A stretch of DNA of 64,000 nt from contig JAIXMO010000026.1 in NCBI GenBank assembly GCA_025677825.1, positions 1 through 64,000 of the forward strand, read 5' to 3'. This document shows, piece after piece, positions 61,011 through 64,000 of this stretch. This DNA is from Helicostylum pulchrum (lineage: Eukaryota; Mucoromycota; Mucoromycetes; Mucorales; Mucoraceae). The number at the start of each line of letters is the position of its first letter. Positions within the stretch are counted from its first letter, which is position 1. The notes below the pieces were generated by a model that made no database searches, was not told the origin of the DNA, and worked only from the letters and a program-made list of their open reading frames with translations. Both the position numbers and the translations under genes were made by a program.

Positions 61011-62918
61011 ATGGAAATGTCATTAACTCAATGGATGGCCCTTGGTTCAGGTGCCATTGTTAGTTGGTTCATCTTTAACTGGATATCTACTCCTTCCCCG
61101 AAAAAGTTTACTGTAAAAGCGCCTGAAGGTAATTCCGTTGTAATGTAGAAACCTCCCCTTTTTAAACAATAAACATCTAAAACATCATTTTTTTTTATAG
61201 CCGCTGACCCCAAGTGGACTGGAAAAGTGCTTGAAAACCCTAGTATTCGTGTAAAGTACACACACACACACACACACACACATAAAAAAAATCTTTTTCG
61301 CGTCTAATAATAATACTTCAAAAAATAGAACTCTTGTGACCCTTCAAATATTGTGTGCTATGATCCTGCTACTGGCTTCCATATTGACACTCTTCCTTCT
61401 CCTTCTGCAAAACAAGTTCAAGACCTCTACACTAAAACCGCCGCTGCACAAGTAAAATGGTCCAAATCTACCTTTGAACAACGTCGTGCCGTTCTTCGAT
61501 CCTTATTATCCTTTGTTCTTGAAAACCAAGAGACTATCTGTCAAGTTGGATGCAGAGATACCGGTAAGACCATGGTAGATGCCTCATTAGGCGAAGTTAT
61601 TACAACATGTGCCAAGTTACGCTGGACCATTGATAATGGTGAATCTGTATTAGCTGATGATTACCGTAGCCCGGGATTAATGATGATGTACAAGAACTCT
61701 CGTGTTGTCTATCAACCCTTGGGTGTAGTATCTGCCTTAGTCAGTTGGAACTACCCGTTTCATAACGCCATTGGTCCTGTTATCTCTGCACTTATGTCTG
61801 GTAACGGTATTATTGTTAAATGTTCAGAATATGTTGCATGGTCTTCCGCTTATTATGAAAAGATTATTAAAACATGTCTTTCCGTCAACGGTGTTGACCC
61901 TGATCTTGTTCAATTTATTAGTGGTTTTGCCGATGTCGGTGAACAAGTGATTCGATCTGGTGTTGACCACGTTACATTTATCGGTTCCCCAACTGTCGGT
62001 AAACTTGTTCAACACAACGCAGCAGACCTTCTTGTCCCCTGCGTTCTTGAATTAGGAGGTAAAGATTGTGCAATTTTATTAAAGGATACGGATTTAGTTA
62101 GTACTATTCCTGTTTTAATGCGTGGTGTATTTCAAAACTGTGGACAAAATTGTATTGGTATTGAACGCATCTTGGTTGCTTCTGAAATTTATGAAAAGGT
62201 AGTGGATGAAATGAATACAAGAGTTGGAAAACTTCGTCAGGGCTCTATTCTTGCTGATGGTGAAGGTGTGGATTGCGGTGCTATGACTATGGGTACCCAA
62301 TTTGATCGATTAGAGTTTCTTGTACAAGAGGCTGTTAGCCGTGGTGCACGTCTTTTACGTGGTGGTAAAAGATTCCAACATCCTAAACATAAGCACGGCC
62401 AATACTTTGAACCTACACTTTTGGTTGATGTTACTGCTGATATGACTATTGCCAATGAAGAAACTTTTGCTCCTATTATGGTCATTATGAAACATAACGG
62501 TCCTGAAGACGCTGTTCGCATTACCAACTTGTGTCCTTTTGGACTTGGATCCTCTGTTTTCTCTGCTGATAAAGAACTTGCCGAAAAGACATGTTTACAA
62601 CTTCGTACTGGTATGACCAATGTAAATGATTTCGCTGTTAATTATCTCTGTCAAGGACTTCCATTTGGTGGTGTTGGTATTTCTGGTTATGGTAGATTTG
62701 CTGGACCTGAAGGCCTTCGTGGTCTTTGTATTCCTAAAGCCATGACTACTGATCGTATTCCTGGTATCAAGACATCCATTCCTCCTATCTTGGATTATCC
62801 TATTAAAAATGTAAACAAGAGTTGGAAGTTTGTTGAAGGACTTAATAACACCATCTATAACCCTGAAATTGGAGCTAAAGTAAATGCAGTGATTGAACTT
62901 ATAAAAGCAAGTTTATAA
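61011..62918 (+). CDS. membrane-anchored aldehyde dehydrogenase (Msc7-like)
   Basis: NAD(P)-dependent oxidation of an aldehyde to the acid. Exons 61011-61128, 61201-61250 and 61329-62918 (585 aa). An N-terminal hydrophobic segment (~8-25, WMALGSGAIVSWFIFNW) precedes the ALDH fold, as in yeast Msc7 and its fungal orthologues, rather than a mitochondrial presequence. Motifs: WNYPFHNAIGPVISALMSGN (~194-213), TFIGSPTVGK (~270-279), catalytic Glu in LELGGKD (~294-300), catalytic Cys in NCGQNCIGIER (~325-335), and EETFAPIMVI (~430). Active-site residues are intact. The substrate is not determined by sequence. Intron 2 carries a (CA)12 microsatellite. Confidence 0.93.
61258..61281 (+). repeat. (AC)12 microsatellite in ALDH intron 2
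   Basis: Begins 8 bases after the intron donor. It accounts for about a third of this 78-nt intron. Confidence 0.9.
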
Positions 62919-62957
62919 AAAAAAAAAAATTAAAAAAAAGAGAGGTATTATTTTATT

Positions 62958-64000
62958 TTAATCTTGAATAGGTTGTAATTCTTGAATTTGTTTAATAAGG
63001 AAGGCCTTTTCATCGTTAAACTGTTCATCCTCTGAAAATAGCTTTTAGTCAAATAATAAATAAAATAAAAAAAAAATTACTGTACCTTGTCTATCATTAT
63101 GGAAATTACCGAGAAAATGAATTAGTTTATCTTGATTCTTTACTAATATATCAACGATAGGTCTCGTCTTGTGAGGGTTGGCAACAAATACTTTAAATAC
63201 GTGGAACGCTTCAAACTGAATATTCCTGCTTTTATCACGAAGTAAATTCATCATTAATTTCAAGTTGTCTGCACTACTAATATACTTGGTCATCACTGTA
63301 AAATTGGATCTATCCAACAAAATTTCTCCCAGCAACTGCACAAATTGAAAAAATGTTATTCTCTGGTGTGGGGTTCTTTCTTTTTTTATTACCTTTAAAG
63401 ATTGTCTCTTGGTCACATAATTTTCAGACAACAATAACCGTTTGTAATGTTCAAAAAACTACAACAATAAAAAAAAAATAAGGAGAGCGAATTCGGGATG
63501 AAAAAGGGAAAAAAAAACATACTTCATCATAATTCAATTCCAAGAAATCGGCTACCATGGGTTTATGTTTTGTTAAAATTTCTTTGAAAGAAGCAAATGC
63601 GTCCGAAGCAATATCAAAAGTACTCATTTCAACATAGTCAAAGAATTGATAAAACTTGTTTGAATATAAGAGAATTTTAGCTAAAGCTTCATGACGAATA
63701 CATTCACGTAAAATTAATCCACAATTTAAAGCAACTTCGGGTTGTTCATATCTTAAATATAGCATGTATAAATAACACCACTTTTTTTTTTGATTTTTTT
63801 TTGTTTTTGCTCTTTTTTACCCGTTTAACAAGTTGAAAATGATATCCTCGCGCGCACATAAATGTTCTACTGTTGGCCATCGAGATCCAATTTGTCTTCT
63901 CAGCAAGTTATTAAAAATCTGTGCTACATCCTTTTTTGCCTGAAAAATAAAAAAAAAAACCCATTAAAACTATATAACGAATACGTAACTTATTATATTT
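62958..64000 (-). CDS. HYM1: Mo25/Hym1 (CAB39) scaffold, 5' partial
   Basis: Armadillo-like scaffold that activates STE20/germinal-centre kinases in the RAM/MOR polarity pathway. Visible exons: 63939-63821, 63751-63523, 63458-63393, 63335-63086 and 63031-62958. The N-terminal part lies beyond the window. Blocks match the family almost word for word: [14 protein letters not shown], the NPEIALNCGL-like [57 protein letters not shown] and [20 protein letters not shown]. The stop follows QELQPIQD. Conservation suggests a functional gene. Its stop is 39 bp from that of the ALDH gene. Confidence 0.96.

Noticed and set aside
1..64000. tRNA, rRNA, CRISPR arrays, bacterial operons
   Set aside because: No tRNA-like clover with a GGTTCRANNCC arm, no rRNA and no spaced direct repeats were found by eye. 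A computed scan (tRNAscan-SE, Infernal) was not possible.

Overview
The window looks like nuclear DNA of a filamentous early-diverging fungus, most likely Mucoromycota (Mucorales-like). Intergenic DNA is very AT-rich with long A and T runs. Nearly every gene is cut by many 40-100 nt GT-AG introns, often with CTAAC-like branch sites. The proteins are fungal in type (Zn2Cys6 regulator, NDT80/PhoG factor, C2-domain PSD2, Nup192, Ndc80), but there is also a cobalamin-trafficking protein (MMADHC) that most Dikarya lack. All splice models below were built by eye. Each keeps frame through every junction, but none has transcript support.

Layout: Cdc11-type septin (-, 1414-3116); decayed mobile-element block (-, about 5034-6390); CASP golgin (+, 6430-9206); decayed small coding region (about 9478-9806); anchored membrane protein (-, 10173-11213); MMADHC (-, 11671-12363), divergent from NUP192 (+, 12646-19521); second element relic (-, 19767-20620); NDC80 (+, 20983-23308); a 41-residue zinc-knuckle protein (-, 23657-23846); F-box-like protein (-, 23972-24685); a gene-poor stretch of nearly 6 kb; stefin-like cystatin (+, 30379-31003); multi-pass RING-H2 ligase (+, 31174-32699), tail to tail with uracil-DNA glycosylase (-, 32738-33942); truncated paralogue plus a 56-bp palindromic element just upstream of an intact Zn2Cys6 factor (+, 35109-37267); unrecognised helical protein (-, 38210-40315); NDT80/PhoG factor (-, 40971-43279); very large CH/spectrin/GAR protein (-, 45880-52165); PSD2 (+, 54776-58351), convergent with a PRA1 protein (-, 58758-59533); membrane-anchored ALDH (+, 61011-62918), convergent with Mo25/Hym1 (-, 62958 to beyond the window).

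Most genes are unrelated housekeeping loci. There is a loose theme of cytoskeleton and polarity (septin, GAR crosslinker, Mo25, Ndc80) and endomembranes (CASP, PRA1, PSD2, RING ligase). The least ordinary items are three. First, two decayed loci look like the halves of a eukaryotic IS607/Fanzor-type element: a GYxRxS serine-recombinase-like gene and a TnpB/Fanzor-like zinc-finger tail. Second, a 56-bp near-palindrome abuts the exact start of a truncated transcription-factor duplicate. Third, short genes and splice oddities (a 41-aa CCHC protein, a 9-nt microexon, a GC-AG intron) would be missed by routine calling.
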